From contig CAISET010000002.1 in the NCBI GenBank assembly GCA_903884505.1, positions 1 through 64,000 on the forward strand: a stretch of DNA of 64,000 nt, read 5' to 3'. Source of the stretch: an uncultured Microcaldota archaeon. Lineage in GTDB: Archaea > Micrarchaeota > Micrarchaeia > Burarchaeales > Fermentimicrarchaeaceae. Both the position numbers and the translations under genes were made by a program. Shown here piece after piece: positions 47,650 through 56,760 of this stretch. Numbering within the stretch: the first letter of the stretch is position 1; every line of letters starts with the position of its first letter. Under the pieces are notes generated by a model. The model saw only the letters and a program-made list of their open reading frames with translations, made no database searches and was not told where the DNA came from.

Positions 47650-49866
47650 ATGATTAAGCGCCTCGTTCTCAGGAACTGGAAGTCGCACGAGGAGACGGAG
47701 CTGGAGTTCGGGAAGGGGACGAACCTGCTCGTCGGGATAATGGGCGCGGGGAAGAGCGCCGTGCTCGATGCGATGAGCTTCGCGTTTTTCGGAACTTTCC
47801 CTGCGCTGGCGGCAAGGAGGGTGAGGCTTTCCGAGATTGTGATGAGCAGGCCCCAGGAGAAGAAGGAGGCCGAGGTGGAGCTGGAGTTCGAGTGGGCGGG
47901 GAAGGAATATTCGGTGAAGAGGACGGTCGGGAAGGACGGGGACAGCGAGGCCGAGCTGAGGAGGGAAGGCACGCTCATCGTCTCCGAGCCCGAGAAGGTG
48001 ACCGAGGAGGTCGAGAGGCTCCTGAAGATTAATTACGAGCTGTTCAGCAGGGCGATTTACGCCGAGCAGAACCGCATCGACTATTTCCTGCTGCTCGGGC
48101 CTGGGGAGAGGAAGGCGCAGATGGACGAGCTGCTCGGGATTGACAGGTTCGAGGCTGCGAGAGGGAATATAATTTCCGCATCCAACCTGCTGAAGAAGAG
48201 GAGGGAGGAGAGGGAATCCGCGGTCAGGAGGATGGATGAGGCCGGGATTGGGACGGAGCTGGGGGAAGCGAAAGGAGGTGCCGCGCGGCTTGAGGCGCAG
48301 ATTGCGGAGGCTAGGAAAGGGAATGATGAGGCGAGGCGGGAGAAGGAGGAGGCTTCCGGGAAATTCGCGGGGCTTGACGGGAAGAGGAAGGAATGGGAGC
48401 GGCTGAGGGAGAGGAAGGCGCGCGCGGATTATGCTCTTGAGAAGCTGGGGGCGGAGCTTGCAGCGAAAAAGGTGGCTGGAAAGATTGATGCTGCAGAGGA
48501 AGCAGAGCTGCTTGGTGCTGCGAAGGAAAAGCTTGCTGAAGTCTCGCGCAGGGCGAGCTTGGCTGAAAGGGAGCTGGGGAAACTGGAGGCGGATGCGAGA
48601 AGGAAGGGGGAGATGGAAGCTGCGATGGCAAGGCTTTCCGCGGCGTTCGGAGCGCCGGCGCAGATTTCCGAAAGGCTTGAGGATGCCGAGTCGGGCTTTG
48701 AAAAGGCCAGAGGGGAGGCGGCGCGGCAGGCCGCGCTAATCGAGGAGACCGCAGTCGCCGTTGAGGAGCTTGCGAAGGATGCGGCTGCCTGCCCGGTGTG
48801 CGAGAGGCCCATGGACGCGAGGATGCGGGAGGGGCTCCTCAGGAAAAAGAAGGATGAAGCTGTGGCTGCGCGGGCTGCAGAAGCGGATGCAACGGGAAAG
48901 GCTGCCTCGCTTAAGAAGGAGATTGCCGGGCTTGAAGGAGCGCTGAAAGAGTCGGAAAGGATTTCTGTGCCGCTTCGAGAGCTTTCAGGAGTGGAAGGGA
49001 GGATGGAAGAGGCGAAGAAGAGGGCCGAGGCAGTTGGCGCGGAGAAGGCGAGAGTTGATGAGGAGATTGCGAAGAGGTCCGAGCGCGTGGAGGCCGCGAA
49101 GAAGATGGCGGAGGCAGCCGCGGCTGAGGCGGAGCTCAAGACCGCTGAGGAGAGAATTTCGGCGCTGGGCTTTGATGAGAAGGCATACGAGAGTGCAAGG
49201 GACGCCATGAATGCGGCGAGGGAGAAAGAGCTGAAGTGCAGGGCGGATCTGGATGTTTCGTCCGCGAATCTCAATGCTGCGAAGGAGAGGATGAAGGCTT
49301 TCGAGAAGGAGCTTGCCGCAGTGGCTGGGCAGAAGGCTGAGATTGCGAGGTATTCTAAGACCGCTGAGGAGCTCGGGGTGCTGAATAGCGCGGTTGTCGA
49401 GACTCAGGCTGCGCTGCGCAATGAGCTTATCGGGTCGATCAATGAGATGATGGCGGAGATATGGCCCGTGGTGTATCCCTACAAGGACTATGCCGGGGTG
49501 CGGCTGAGGCCGACCGAGAGGGACTACCTGCTCGAGCTTTGCGTGAAGGGGAACTGGGTGGAGGTTGAGAGGATTGCGAGCGGAGGGGAGAGGTCCTGCG
49601 CGTCGCTCGTGCTGAGGATTGCGCTCGCGATGGTCCTGGTGCCGAACCTAAAGTGGCTCGTGCTCGATGAGCCGACGCACAACCTGGATGAGAACGGGAT
49701 AAGGGCGCTCGTGGAGGCGCTGCATGAGAGGATTCCGGAGATTGTCGAGCAGATGTTCGTGATTACGCACGATGAAAATCTCAAGGATGCGGCGAGCGCA
49801 CGGCTCTACAGGTTCGAGAGGAACAAGGAAAAGGACGAGCCTACGAGAGTGACTGCGATTTTGTAG
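47650..49866 (+). CDS. rad50: Rad50-like SMC-family ATPase
   Basis: 738 residues, shorter than the usual archaeal 850-900. Walker A GIMGAGKSAVLDA near residue 30, Q-loop AEQNRIDYFLLLGPGERK, and C-terminal signature SGGERSCASLVLRIALAM with Walker B LKWLVLDEPTHNLD. The zinc hook is CPVC at residues 381-384, flanked by long coiled coils of Ala, Glu and Lys; the shorter arms explain the length. Rad50 works with Mre11 at DNA ends, but no mre11 gene is beside it, unlike in most archaea. HerA is encoded 7.6 kb downstream. Confidence 0.92.
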   Translation: MIKRLVLRNWKSHEETELEFGKGTNLLVGIMGAGKSAVLDAMSFAFFGTFPALAARRVRLSEIVMSRPQEKKEAEVELEFEWAGKEYSVKRTVGKDGDSEAELRREGTLIVSEPEKVTEEVERLLKINYELFSRAIYAEQNRIDYFLLLGPGERKAQMDELLGIDRFEAARGNIISASNLLKKRREERESAVRRMDEAGIGTELGEAKGGAARLEAQIAEARKGNDEARREKEEASGKFAGLDGKRKEWERLRERKARADYALEKLGAELAAKKVAGKIDAAEEAELLGAAKEKLAEVSRRASLAERELGKLEADARRKGEMEAAMARLSAAFGAPAQISERLEDAESGFEKARGEAARQAALIEETAVAVEELAKDAAACPVCERPMDARMREGLLRKKKDEAVAARAAEADATGKAASLKKEIAGLEGALKESERISVPLRELSGVEGRMEEAKKRAEAVGAEKARVDEEIAKRSERVEAAKKMAEAAAAEAELKTAEERISALGFDEKAYESARDAMNAAREKELKCRADLDVSSANLNAAKERMKAFEKELAAVAGQKAEIARYSKTAEELGVLNSAVVETQAALRNELIGSINEMMAEIWPVVYPYKDYAGVRLRPTERDYLLELCVKGNWVEVERIASGGERSCASLVLRIALAMVLVPNLKWLVLDEPTHNLDENGIRALVEALHERIPEIVEQMFVITHDENLKDAASARLYRFERNKEKDEPTRVTAIL

Positions 49867-49867
49867 C

Positions 49868-51124
49868 TCAGAAGTACTTCTTCTTTACGTAGTATAGGAT
49901 TGCCAGCACGGCTGGTATCAGGACCACCCACCAGAATTGCGCGATGATGGCTGCCAGGTTGAGCGGTGGCTGGTGGTCCTGCGGCCCGGTCACGAACGTG
50001 TTGAACGTGTACTGCGGAGAGCGGGCGGTGTTGTTGTCATTGTCCCAGGCCATGACGTAGTAGCGGACCACGGAATTCGCAGGCTGGCCCGGGAGCCTCC
50101 CTTTGTAGGTGGTGCTGTTCGCCTCGGGGAACATGTGCACGCTCTTCCAAACCGCGCCGTCGAGCGAGTAGTAGAGCTCGGCAGGGGGGATGAGGTTTAT
50201 GAGCGCCGGCATGCCGGAGGCATTCATCCCCGGGTCGGTTATGTTCACGTATACATCCACCTCATTTTCGGGAACCGGCGTTTCAGGGGATATTGCCGGG
50301 GCAGAGAGGTTTGGCGGGTTCATGTCGAAGACGTAGGCCCGCGTTGCACTTGAGTTCACGTAGAATGTGTCGCGTATCAAGCGGCCGTTGTAAGCCAGGG
50401 ATAGGCTGGCGTTGCCCTCGGGCACCTGCGTGAAAAGGCCCACGATGCCGGCTGTCCTGCGCATTATCGGGACGACGCCCATGAAGGTGAGGTTCATGTC
50501 CGAGATGACCGCGTTGCCGTCGTCATTTATGCTCTTCACCTGTATCGCGTAGGTAGGTATCTGTATCGTATGCAGCCTGTTGTCCGGGACGACCTCGGTG
50601 AAATGTTCCGTGCCGCCGTAGCGCGCGTAGACGAGGTAGGCTATCTGCGAGTTGTATTGCTGGAAGATGCCGTAGCCCGTGGCATTGGTGGCGGAGCTGA
50701 ACTCGCGCGTCCCGGCCACGATGCGGAGCGGCACGCTGCCTATCGGGGTGCTCTCGCTGTCAACGGTCCGGATGCTGAAGTCCGCGAGCTGGAGGTTGAT
50801 GAACCTGTCGAGCCCGCCAGCCCAGGTCGAATCGATTACCTGCGAGGCGTCATGGTGCGCCACCGTTATCCGGTATGGCGTGTTGAAGTCCGCTGTCAGC
50901 GTCTTCTGCGCTACGCCGAACTGGTTCGAGTAGATGACGTCCGTCTTGTGGAGCTCTCCGAAAAGCGGGTCAGTGTAGGTGTATTCGAAGGTGACCGAGG
51001 CGTTGATGACGGCTCTCTGCTGCGTGTCCTTCAGCCGAAGCGTCACGTCGCCCGTCGTGGGTGTGCCGGCGAATGCCGCAATGGGGAGCAGTAACAGCAA
51101 CGAGAGTATGAAAATGAGCCTCAT
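49868..51124 (-). CDS. Surface protein with signal peptide and C-terminal membrane anchor
   Basis: 418 residues. Signal peptide at 1-19 (MRLIFILSLLLLLPIAAFA). The body is predicted beta-sandwich: GDVTLRLKDTQQRAVINASVTFEYTY is a carboxypeptidase-regulatory-like start, and later VDVYVNITDP and ELYYSLDGAVWKSV suggest Ig-like units. Many Asn-x-Ser/Thr sites suggest glycosylation. The last 30 residues are one membrane helix ending YYVKKKYF. It is probably an envelope protein; no enzyme motif is seen. The ribosome site GGTGA is before the ATG. Confidence 0.8.
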   Translation of the reverse strand: MRLIFILSLLLLLPIAAFAGTPTTGDVTLRLKDTQQRAVINASVTFEYTYTDPLFGELHKTDVIYSNQFGVAQKTLTADFNTPYRITVAHHDASQVIDSTWAGGLDRFINLQLADFSIRTVDSESTPIGSVPLRIVAGTREFSSATNATGYGIFQQYNSQIAYLVYARYGGTEHFTEVVPDNRLHTIQIPTYAIQVKSINDDGNAVISDMNLTFMGVVPIMRRTAGIVGLFTQVPEGNASLSLAYNGRLIRDTFYVNSSATRAYVFDMNPPNLSAPAISPETPVPENEVDVYVNITDPGMNASGMPALINLIPPAELYYSLDGAVWKSVHMFPEANSTTYKGRLPGQPANSVVRYYVMAWDNDNNTARSPQYTFNTFVTGPQDHQPPLNLAAIIAQFWWVVLIPAVLAILYYVKKKYF

Positions 51125-51167
51125 CAGTTCACCGCATCCTTTTGTGGCAAAGGATTATTTATGCCTA

Positions 51168-52100
51168 TTAGTCTCCGCGGTAGGCCTTCGCCGCAGCTTC
51201 TGGGGCGACGGGATTGATGTACATGCCGCTCCCGAGTTCGAAGCCCGCCCATATCGCAAGGCGCGGGAGAAGCTCCATGTGGAAGTGGAAGTCCTTTCCT
51301 TTCGGTTGGATGTGTAGGTAGTAGTTGAATGCCGGGCCGTTCAGCATCTTGTCCAGCCTCGCAAGCGACTTCTTCAGGATTCGCGCGAGCAGGAGCCGTT
51401 CCTCTTCCCCCAGCTCGGTTATGTTCGCCAGGTGGCTCTTCGGGAGTATCAGCAGCTCGAACGGGGTGCGGGAGGCATACGGCGCGATGGCGAGGAACTC
51501 CTCGTTCTCGAAGGCCTTCCTAGCGCTCTTTCCCTCCCTTTCAGCCACTTCGCAGTACGGGCATGCCTTCTCCTTCCGCCTGTATTCCCCGTATTGTTTA
51601 AGCTCTTCTGCAACCAGGCGGGGGGCTGAGGCGAGAGCTATGAGCTGGGAATGGGTGTGGGTGAGAGAAATGCCTGCGGCTGCTCCCTCGTTCTTGAATA
51701 TGAGCGCGCACGCCACGCCCTTCTCCGCGTAGAGTTCGTGCACCCTTTTTGCGTAAAGCTCCAGGCCGATTGCTATCTGCTCCTCCGGCAGCGCGGCCAT
51801 CTTCGCGACGTGCTTCGGGGTCTCGACGAGAACCTCGTGCCTGCCGAGCGCCTTCGGGAATTCAGGCGAAACGGCGGGATATTTGTTGTAGAATGCGCGG
51901 GCGAGCCATTTGCTCCCCTTGCCCCCTATCCGCCCGGTTTCAGGGGGCGTCAGGTGCTCGTTGCCAGGGCAGAAGACGCAGGTTCCTTCCTTCTCCTTTG
52001 CGGGCGGCGCCTTCTGGATGTAGTCGTATGGGCGCTTCCCCCGGTTCTCCGCGACTATGACGTAGCGGTCAAGGAGATAGTCCCTGCGGATTTCATTCAT
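51168..52100 (-). CDS. galT: Galactose-1-phosphate uridylyltransferase
   Basis: 310 residues. The GalT opening RRDYLLDRYVIVAENRGKRP, zinc cysteines in CVFCPGNE and CPYCEVAE, the helix-turn SLTHTHSQ and the second site DFHFHMELLPR with the HIT-like histidines are all present. It exchanges UMP between UDP-glucose and galactose-1-phosphate, feeding sugars into UDP-galactose for glycans. No galK or galE is seen next to it. The divergent gap to the next gene holds a 6-bp inverted repeat. Confidence 0.9.
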   Translation of the reverse strand: MNEIRRDYLLDRYVIVAENRGKRPYDYIQKAPPAKEKEGTCVFCPGNEHLTPPETGRIGGKGSKWLARAFYNKYPAVSPEFPKALGRHEVLVETPKHVAKMAALPEEQIAIGLELYAKRVHELYAEKGVACALIFKNEGAAAGISLTHTHSQLIALASAPRLVAEELKQYGEYRRKEKACPYCEVAEREGKSARKAFENEEFLAIAPYASRTPFELLILPKSHLANITELGEEERLLLARILKKSLARLDKMLNGPAFNYYLHIQPKGKDFHFHMELLPRLAIWAGFELGSGMYINPVAPEAAAKAYRGD

Positions 52101-52102
52101 GA

Positions 52103-52130
52103 GTTTCCTTATGGAAACCCTTTTAATAAA
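52103..52130. promoter_or_regulatory. Inverted repeat and shared TATA between galT and the next gene
   Basis: GTTTCC-ttat-GGAAAC at 52103-52118 is a perfect 6-bp inverted repeat with a 4-base spacer. It abuts ttttaataaa (52121-52130), which reads as TATA for the plus gene at 52152 (22-31 bases) and for galT (21-30 bases). This is a candidate operator for both. Confidence 0.45.
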
Positions 52131-52151
52131 CCATTTGATTTATCACTCTGC

Positions 52152-52703
52152 ATGGCGAAAAAGGAGGCTTGGGAGGAGAAACTCGAGGCGGGAATCGCTG
52201 AGAGGGACATGATTCAGACGCTCATGTTCATCACGGAGATTGACGTGCTGAAAATCGACGCGAAGCTCGGGCATATCCTCCTTGGCAAGAACAGCAAGTG
52301 GATATTCCCCGTACTTGAGAGGCCGAGCACCTACTACTCCGAATTCCTCGGCAAGAAGGGGCTTGAGACGTCCAATATATTCTTCATAGATGTCGGTACG
52401 AACTACAGGAAAGGCACTTACATCGACTCCCCGGGGCAGCTGATTGAACTGAAGAGGGAGGTAGTTGCTGCTGCGGACGCGCTAGCCTCTTCGTCACCGC
52501 GCCCGGAGAGGATAGTCCTCGTCTTCTCCTCATTCGTGACGCTTGAGCTCTTCAGCGACAACAGGCTGATAGGCATATTCATCCACGAGCTGACGCTCGC
52601 GCTCAGGCAGCTTGGCGTTTATCAGGTGTTCGTAATCGCTCCCGGCGACCCGTTGATAAGGTACCTGGCGCCAGTGATGGACGTGACGATTACGCTGGTG
52701 TAA
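52152..52703 (+). CDS. Protein with degenerate RecA/KaiC-like fold, function unknown
   Basis: 183 residues from the ATG at 52152. The first 60 residues are helical. Later parts (KWIFPVLERPSTYYSEFL, SNIFFIDVGTNYRKG, RIVLVFSSFVTLELFSDNRLIGIFIHELTLALRQLGVYQVFVIAPGD) alternate strand and helix like the second half of a KaiC/RecA-type domain, but there is no Walker A. It resembles the ATPase-like proteins that accompany archaeal sensors, though not enough to name it. A membrane-protein gene follows 11 bases later. Confidence 0.6.
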   Translation: MAKKEAWEEKLEAGIAERDMIQTLMFITEIDVLKIDAKLGHILLGKNSKWIFPVLERPSTYYSEFLGKKGLETSNIFFIDVGTNYRKGTYIDSPGQLIELKREVVAAADALASSSPRPERIVLVFSSFVTLELFSDNRLIGIFIHELTLALRQLGVYQVFVIAPGDPLIRYLAPVMDVTITLV

Positions 52704-52714
52704 GGGGTGGGAAG

Positions 52715-53473
52715 ATGGAGATAACGTATGCCGGGGCAATAACTGGGATTTTCCTGATAATATTCGCGACCACCCTCTTCGCGGTCTTCGAGGGGACGCC
52801 GCAGTTCACCGTTGCGGTCGAGATGATGAAGCTCCTCGCGATGGTCACTGCGATCCTGGCCACCGCGCGCGTCGCGCTGCTCGTGGGCCACAGGAGCCCC
52901 ATCGGCAAGCTATGGCTGCTTGGCCTCGCCGGATTCGTCCTGCTCACCATCGGGGAGCTTGCCGCCGCAATCGACTCCGGGGACAAGGCGGTTAGCGGAA
53001 TCCTGCTGACACTTGGTTCCCTCGTCCTGATTTTAGCCGTGTTCGCCATGCTCAGGCAATTTGAGCTGATGATTCCAAAGAGGGCGGCGCTGCTTGCTCT
53101 CATCGTCTTCCTATCCCTCGGGGTTATGATGGCGTTCTGCAACTGGCCCATCATGCAGTCTGACCTCAGCGGCTATGACAAGGTGCGCTATTTCTTCATT
53201 CCATTCTTCGACATCGCCGCACTCATCTTGGTCATCGGCCTGGCATTTGCATTCCTTGGCAGCGGGCTGGAGAAGGTATGGGTGTTTTTCATGCAGGGGG
53301 CCCTCACCATACTGTCTGCGGACCTCGTAGTAGGCTACCTGAAGCTGGCGCGGGGCAGCTACACGGTCGGAGCGGCGGACCTGCTGTATATAGTCGGCTG
53401 GATACTCATCGCGATAGGGGTGTTCCTCTACCGCTTTGCGCCGCTCGAAGGGAGACGGCCGAGTGTGCGCTGA
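52715..53473 (+). CDS. Seven- or eight-helix membrane protein
   Basis: 252 residues with seven to eight hydrophobic segments and short loops, ending RFAPLEGRRPSVR in the cytoplasm. No transport or enzyme motif is seen. The layout resembles the membrane-embedded 7TM input domains that stand before histidine kinases, here without a kinase. The gene is 11 bases after the KaiC-like gene, so the two may form a two-gene signalling unit. Function unknown. Confidence 0.65.
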   Translation: MEITYAGAITGIFLIIFATTLFAVFEGTPQFTVAVEMMKLLAMVTAILATARVALLVGHRSPIGKLWLLGLAGFVLLTIGELAAAIDSGDKAVSGILLTLGSLVLILAVFAMLRQFELMIPKRAALLALIVFLSLGVMMAFCNWPIMQSDLSGYDKVRYFFIPFFDIAALILVIGLAFAFLGSGLEKVWVFFMQGALTILSADLVVGYLKLARGSYTVGAADLLYIVGWILIAIGVFLYRFAPLEGRRPSVR

Positions 53474-53593
53474 CGAAGGAAGCTGGCGAAGGCGGGACGG
53501 TGCCGGGAAAACTCGGGAGCACTCGGGGAAGCGGTGCGCGAGATGGGAAGCGGATTCGCAAGGGATTGATTGGCGCTTGGGGAGGGGATGCCC

Positions 53594-54913
53594 ATGGAAA
53601 TGAAAGCCGTGTATGACTTCTTCGACGAGAAAGGGAAGGCGGTCGCGAAAGACAAGGCATGCGGAGTAAAGGCCGGGGACGACGGGCTCAACGTGACTCC
53701 GGAATTCGGCGGACTGCTTTCGTTCTTCTATTCTGAGATAAGGGAGGTCAGGGGCGACGACTACAAGGCGGTCATTTCGCTCGCCTCAGGTGAAAAGCTG
53801 GTGCTGAAGGAACTGGGCTACCAGTTCGAGGACTTGCTGAGGGTTCTGGAAAAGCACAGGCGCGATGCCGCGGTGGAATGGATGCTCATGGAGGAAGGCC
53901 TCACAAAGGGCGGGTTTGAGGCGGAATTCGCCTTCAAGATGAAGGGCGGGAAGAAAGGCAAGGGCGCGTGCGAGATGAGGTTATACGAAACCGGCATGGT
54001 CATCGTCCCGGAGGAAGGCGAACCCGTAAGGCTGCATTATGGCGACATAACCGAGGTCGGAGGCAGCGAGGACGAGCTTGTGGTGAAGGTGGCCACTGTT
54101 GCCGGAGACGCCTATGAGTTCACCAAGATGGGAAACAAGCTCGGGCTGTTCAGGAGGACGCTCTCAAAAATCATAAGCAGCCGCGCCGAGGAGGTCCAGG
54201 CGTGGGTTATGAATCTGCTCCCGAAGGCCGAGCCGAGCGTGATAAGGAAGCTCGTGCAGCTCATGAAGGAGGGCAACGCTGTTAAGAAGAAGGACTTCGA
54301 CGCGGTTTACCCGGCGCTCTGGAAACAGCTGGAAAGCAAGATTGACGAAACGGAGATGAAGGAGGAGTACGCGTTCCTGAAGAAGATGTCGCAGCGGGAG
54401 AAAATCTGCGTCGGCGTGAAGCGCGGGCTCATGGGCGGGCTGACGAAGGAATACTTCTGGTTCCTCATCCCGATTTACGGGGGAAAACGAGGGGAGCCGG
54501 GAAATGCCATCGCGATGGAGTCAATCTCCGCGGATGATGCGGGAGGCCGCGCAACGTATTTCTTCAGGCTCACGGGCAGGAAGGCATATGCGAAGATGAA
54601 AAATTCCAAGGAGCTGGATAAGGAAGTGGACTCGTTCATAGAGTCGATAAACAGGTGCATGATTGAGACGAATTTCCGGAGGGAGCCCATCTACCTGTCC
54701 GACGAGAAGCTGAACGAGGCGAAGCACGGGAAATACAGGACTGCAATCGAGAAAGTGCCTTCGCTAAGGGCCCTTAGGTCGCTTTTCATCGGCCGGGTGA
54801 TGCATACCGATACGGAGCAGTGGGAGCGGGACGTTACCGGGCTCCTGAAATTCAACGTTGCGGCGGGGGACGATGCCGCGAAGTGGGTAAAAAATGCCGA
54901 AAGCACAGGGTAA
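53594..54913 (+). CDS. Protein with two PH/GRAM-like domains, first of the zinc-ribbon cluster
   Basis: 439 residues from the ATG at 53594, eight bases after GGAGG; ATG at 53588 also possible. Residues 15-75 (GLLSFFYSEIREVRGDDYKAVISLASGEKLVL) and about 125-195 (MRLYETGMVIVPEEGEPVRLHYGDITEVGG) have the strand pattern of PH or GRAM folds. A helical region (195-270) follows, then a third beta-rich part (290-380). No signal or membrane helix. It probably binds lipids or proteins at the inner membrane. Followed by a FecR-like protein, overlapping by 20 bases. Confidence 0.55.
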   Translation: MEMKAVYDFFDEKGKAVAKDKACGVKAGDDGLNVTPEFGGLLSFFYSEIREVRGDDYKAVISLASGEKLVLKELGYQFEDLLRVLEKHRRDAAVEWMLMEEGLTKGGFEAEFAFKMKGGKKGKGACEMRLYETGMVIVPEEGEPVRLHYGDITEVGGSEDELVVKVATVAGDAYEFTKMGNKLGLFRRTLSKIISSRAEEVQAWVMNLLPKAEPSVIRKLVQLMKEGNAVKKKDFDAVYPALWKQLESKIDETEMKEEYAFLKKMSQREKICVGVKRGLMGGLTKEYFWFLIPIYGGKRGEPGNAIAMESISADDAGGRATYFFRLTGRKAYAKMKNSKELDKEVDSFIESINRCMIETNFRREPIYLSDEKLNEAKHGKYRTAIEKVPSLRALRSLFIGRVMHTDTEQWERDVTGLLKFNVAAGDDAAKWVKNAESTG

Positions 54914-56174
54914 CTGGTCGGTCGAGTCCGCTTCAGCGGACAAGGAGCTCCAGCTTCCGGGGCCTGGAAAGGCAGCGATGGCAAGCCTGCTTCCGTCCCT
55001 TTCCCCGGCATGGGAGAAGTGGAAGATTGATGCCACCGATTTGCAGGCGGTTTTCCAGATAGGCCACCTGGCACCGAACCCGGCAAACAGCATGAAGGCG
55101 TATTATGAGGGCATGAAGGCGATGGCAGAGATGAATATGCTGCCCGGCTTCAGCGTGCAAAGGATAAACGAGATGAGGGAGCAGTCGAACAAGCACTGGC
55201 CCGAGAGGTTCGACATGCTATGCATGTTCACGGTTGCCGCGCACGGGAACCGGGAAATGGCGAAGGCGGCGTTTGAAAACCTGTATAATCCCATGAAGGC
55301 GATTGCGGGATTCATGCCGGAAGGGATGGACCCGTTCGAACTGATGAAGGAGACAGCGGGCGAAAAAGCAGCTGCCGACTTCAAGAATGCAATGAAAGCG
55401 GCGGATGTGGCGGCTAAGGGGATGCAGGCCAAAAAAAGCCGCTTTTTGGGGGAGGACGCGCTCGTGACCGAGGTCAAAGGCAGCGAAATGCCGTCGGAAG
55501 TCCTCATCGGCAGGTTCATTATTTTCGGCGATATACTGTCGCTTGCCGTTTTTGCGGACCCCGGGGACAAGAGATGCGACAAGATAGGCGGCAAAACGAT
55601 GTCGAATGGCTCGACGGAGCAGAGCACGCTGAGGAAGGAAGGGTATGTCCATCGCGAAGAGATGCAAGACATGGCGAAGAAGGTATTCGCGAAAGTAAGG
55701 GAGCTTGCGGCAAAAGACGGCGAGTTGGAGAATGCGGGTGCAACGGGCGTAGTGGATGGCGTAGTGAAAAGCGGCAACAGCATTATGGTGCTCGCGGACG
55801 GGAAAGGGAATAGGATAACGCTGACGGGCGGGAGCGAGCTTAGGATAAGCAGCCCTGCGTCGTTCGTTTTGCCAATGGGAAGCGCAACGTGGGAAATCGG
55901 GGACATCGACAGCAAGGCGCAAATAACGGTCAAGACCCCGCTTGCATCCGTATCGTTCGGCAAGGGATTTTACGCAGTTTCCAGCATCGGCAACCAGAAT
56001 TCACTTACGGTTATGAAAGGCGACGCGGAATTTGCCTGCCCGAAAGGGAAAATCAAGGTGGCAAGCAGCCAGGCCTGCTCATTCGGCGCGGAACAGGGGC
56101 TTTACGGACCCATGCCGCTGCCAAAGAGCGTGCTCGAATATTGCGATAAGGCGATGAAGGGCAAAAAGAAGTAG
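54894..56174 (+). CDS. Protein with helical N-terminus and FecR-like C-terminus
   Basis: 426 residues. The first 180 are helical, with no membrane helix. From about 280 to 400 there is a beta-rich FecR-type pattern: SGNSIMVLADGKGNRITLTGGSELRI, then ITVKTPLASVSFGKGFYAVSS and LTVMKGDAEFACPKGKIKVASSQACSF. FecR domains are usually extracytoplasmic sensors, but no export signal is visible here. It overlaps the PH-like gene by 20 bases. The role is unknown; the cluster context points to the cell envelope. Confidence 0.55.
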   Translation: MPKAQGNWSVESASADKELQLPGPGKAAMASLLPSLSPAWEKWKIDATDLQAVFQIGHLAPNPANSMKAYYEGMKAMAEMNMLPGFSVQRINEMREQSNKHWPERFDMLCMFTVAAHGNREMAKAAFENLYNPMKAIAGFMPEGMDPFELMKETAGEKAAADFKNAMKAADVAAKGMQAKKSRFLGEDALVTEVKGSEMPSEVLIGRFIIFGDILSLAVFADPGDKRCDKIGGKTMSNGSTEQSTLRKEGYVHREEMQDMAKKVFAKVRELAAKDGELENAGATGVVDGVVKSGNSIMVLADGKGNRITLTGGSELRISSPASFVLPMGSATWEIGDIDSKAQITVKTPLASVSFGKGFYAVSSIGNQNSLTVMKGDAEFACPKGKIKVASSQACSFGAEQGLYGPMPLPKSVLEYCDKAMKGKKK

Positions 56175-56202
56175 GGATATAAATCATGCGAGAGATGGTG
56201 TT

Positions 56203-56760
56203 ATGGTGGCTAATATGGCAGAAAACCCCGCACAATTCGGTTTAATGTTGACCCTCCCCTCGCTCGGGGGCAGCAGCGCGCTCCTCTGCTGCGGCATCGT
56301 GTTGATACTGCTCATCATTCTTCTCATCATAATAATCTTTTACAAGAGGAAGAAGGATTTCGAGGCATACGCAGAATACGGGATGGGCGACGCGAACGCC
56401 CCGACGACTATAATTGGTTACAAGCACCCGTGCAAATACTGCGACAAGCTCGTGAACCAGGGCGCAAAGGTCTGCCCGTTCTGCGGAAAAGTCAGCCCGC
56501 TAGGCCCGTTCAGGTGCCCGAAGTGCATGAACCCGACCACGCGCGACCAGGTCGTATGCAGTGCGTGCGGCCTGGCGCTTAAGATAATCTGCCCGTTCTG
56601 CAAGAAGGAGACGTTCTTCGGCGACTACTGTGACAAATGCGACAAGCGGCTGCTGATAGTCTGCCCGAATTGCCTGAAGGAACAGCCCCCGATAGGGGAT
56701 AAGTGCATGAAATGCGGCAAGAAGATCAAGAAACAGACGACTCCGAAGGTGGTAAAATGA
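56203..56760 (+). CDS. Membrane protein with four zinc-ribbon knuckle pairs
   Basis: 185 residues from the ATG at 56203, 19-27 bases after gatataaat. Residues 26-48 are one membrane helix (LLCCGIVLILLIILLIIIIFY) followed by KRKKD, placing the rest in the cytoplasm. From about 72 on, CxxC pairs repeat: CKYCD, CPFCG, CPKCM, CSACG, CPFCK, CDKCD, CPNCL, CMKCG, eight knuckles making four double ribbons. It probably docks partners or nucleic acid at the membrane. The next gene overlaps by four bases (ATGA). Confidence 0.75.
   Translation: MVANMAENPAQFGLMLTLPSLGGSSALLCCGIVLILLIILLIIIIFYKRKKDFEAYAEYGMGDANAPTTIIGYKHPCKYCDKLVNQGAKVCPFCGKVSPLGPFRCPKCMNPTTRDQVVCSACGLALKIICPFCKKETFFGDYCDKCDKRLLIVCPNCLKEQPPIGDKCMKCGKKIKKQTTPKVVK

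Noticed and set aside
51651-52151. N-terminal extension of the KaiC-like gene
   Set aside because: It is antisense to galT and shows no family similarity; the ATG at 52152 lies at the right distance from a TATA box.
53474-53593. Extra small gene between the 7TM gene and the PH-like gene
   Set aside because: The 120 bases have no frame with a start, ribosome site and plausible length.
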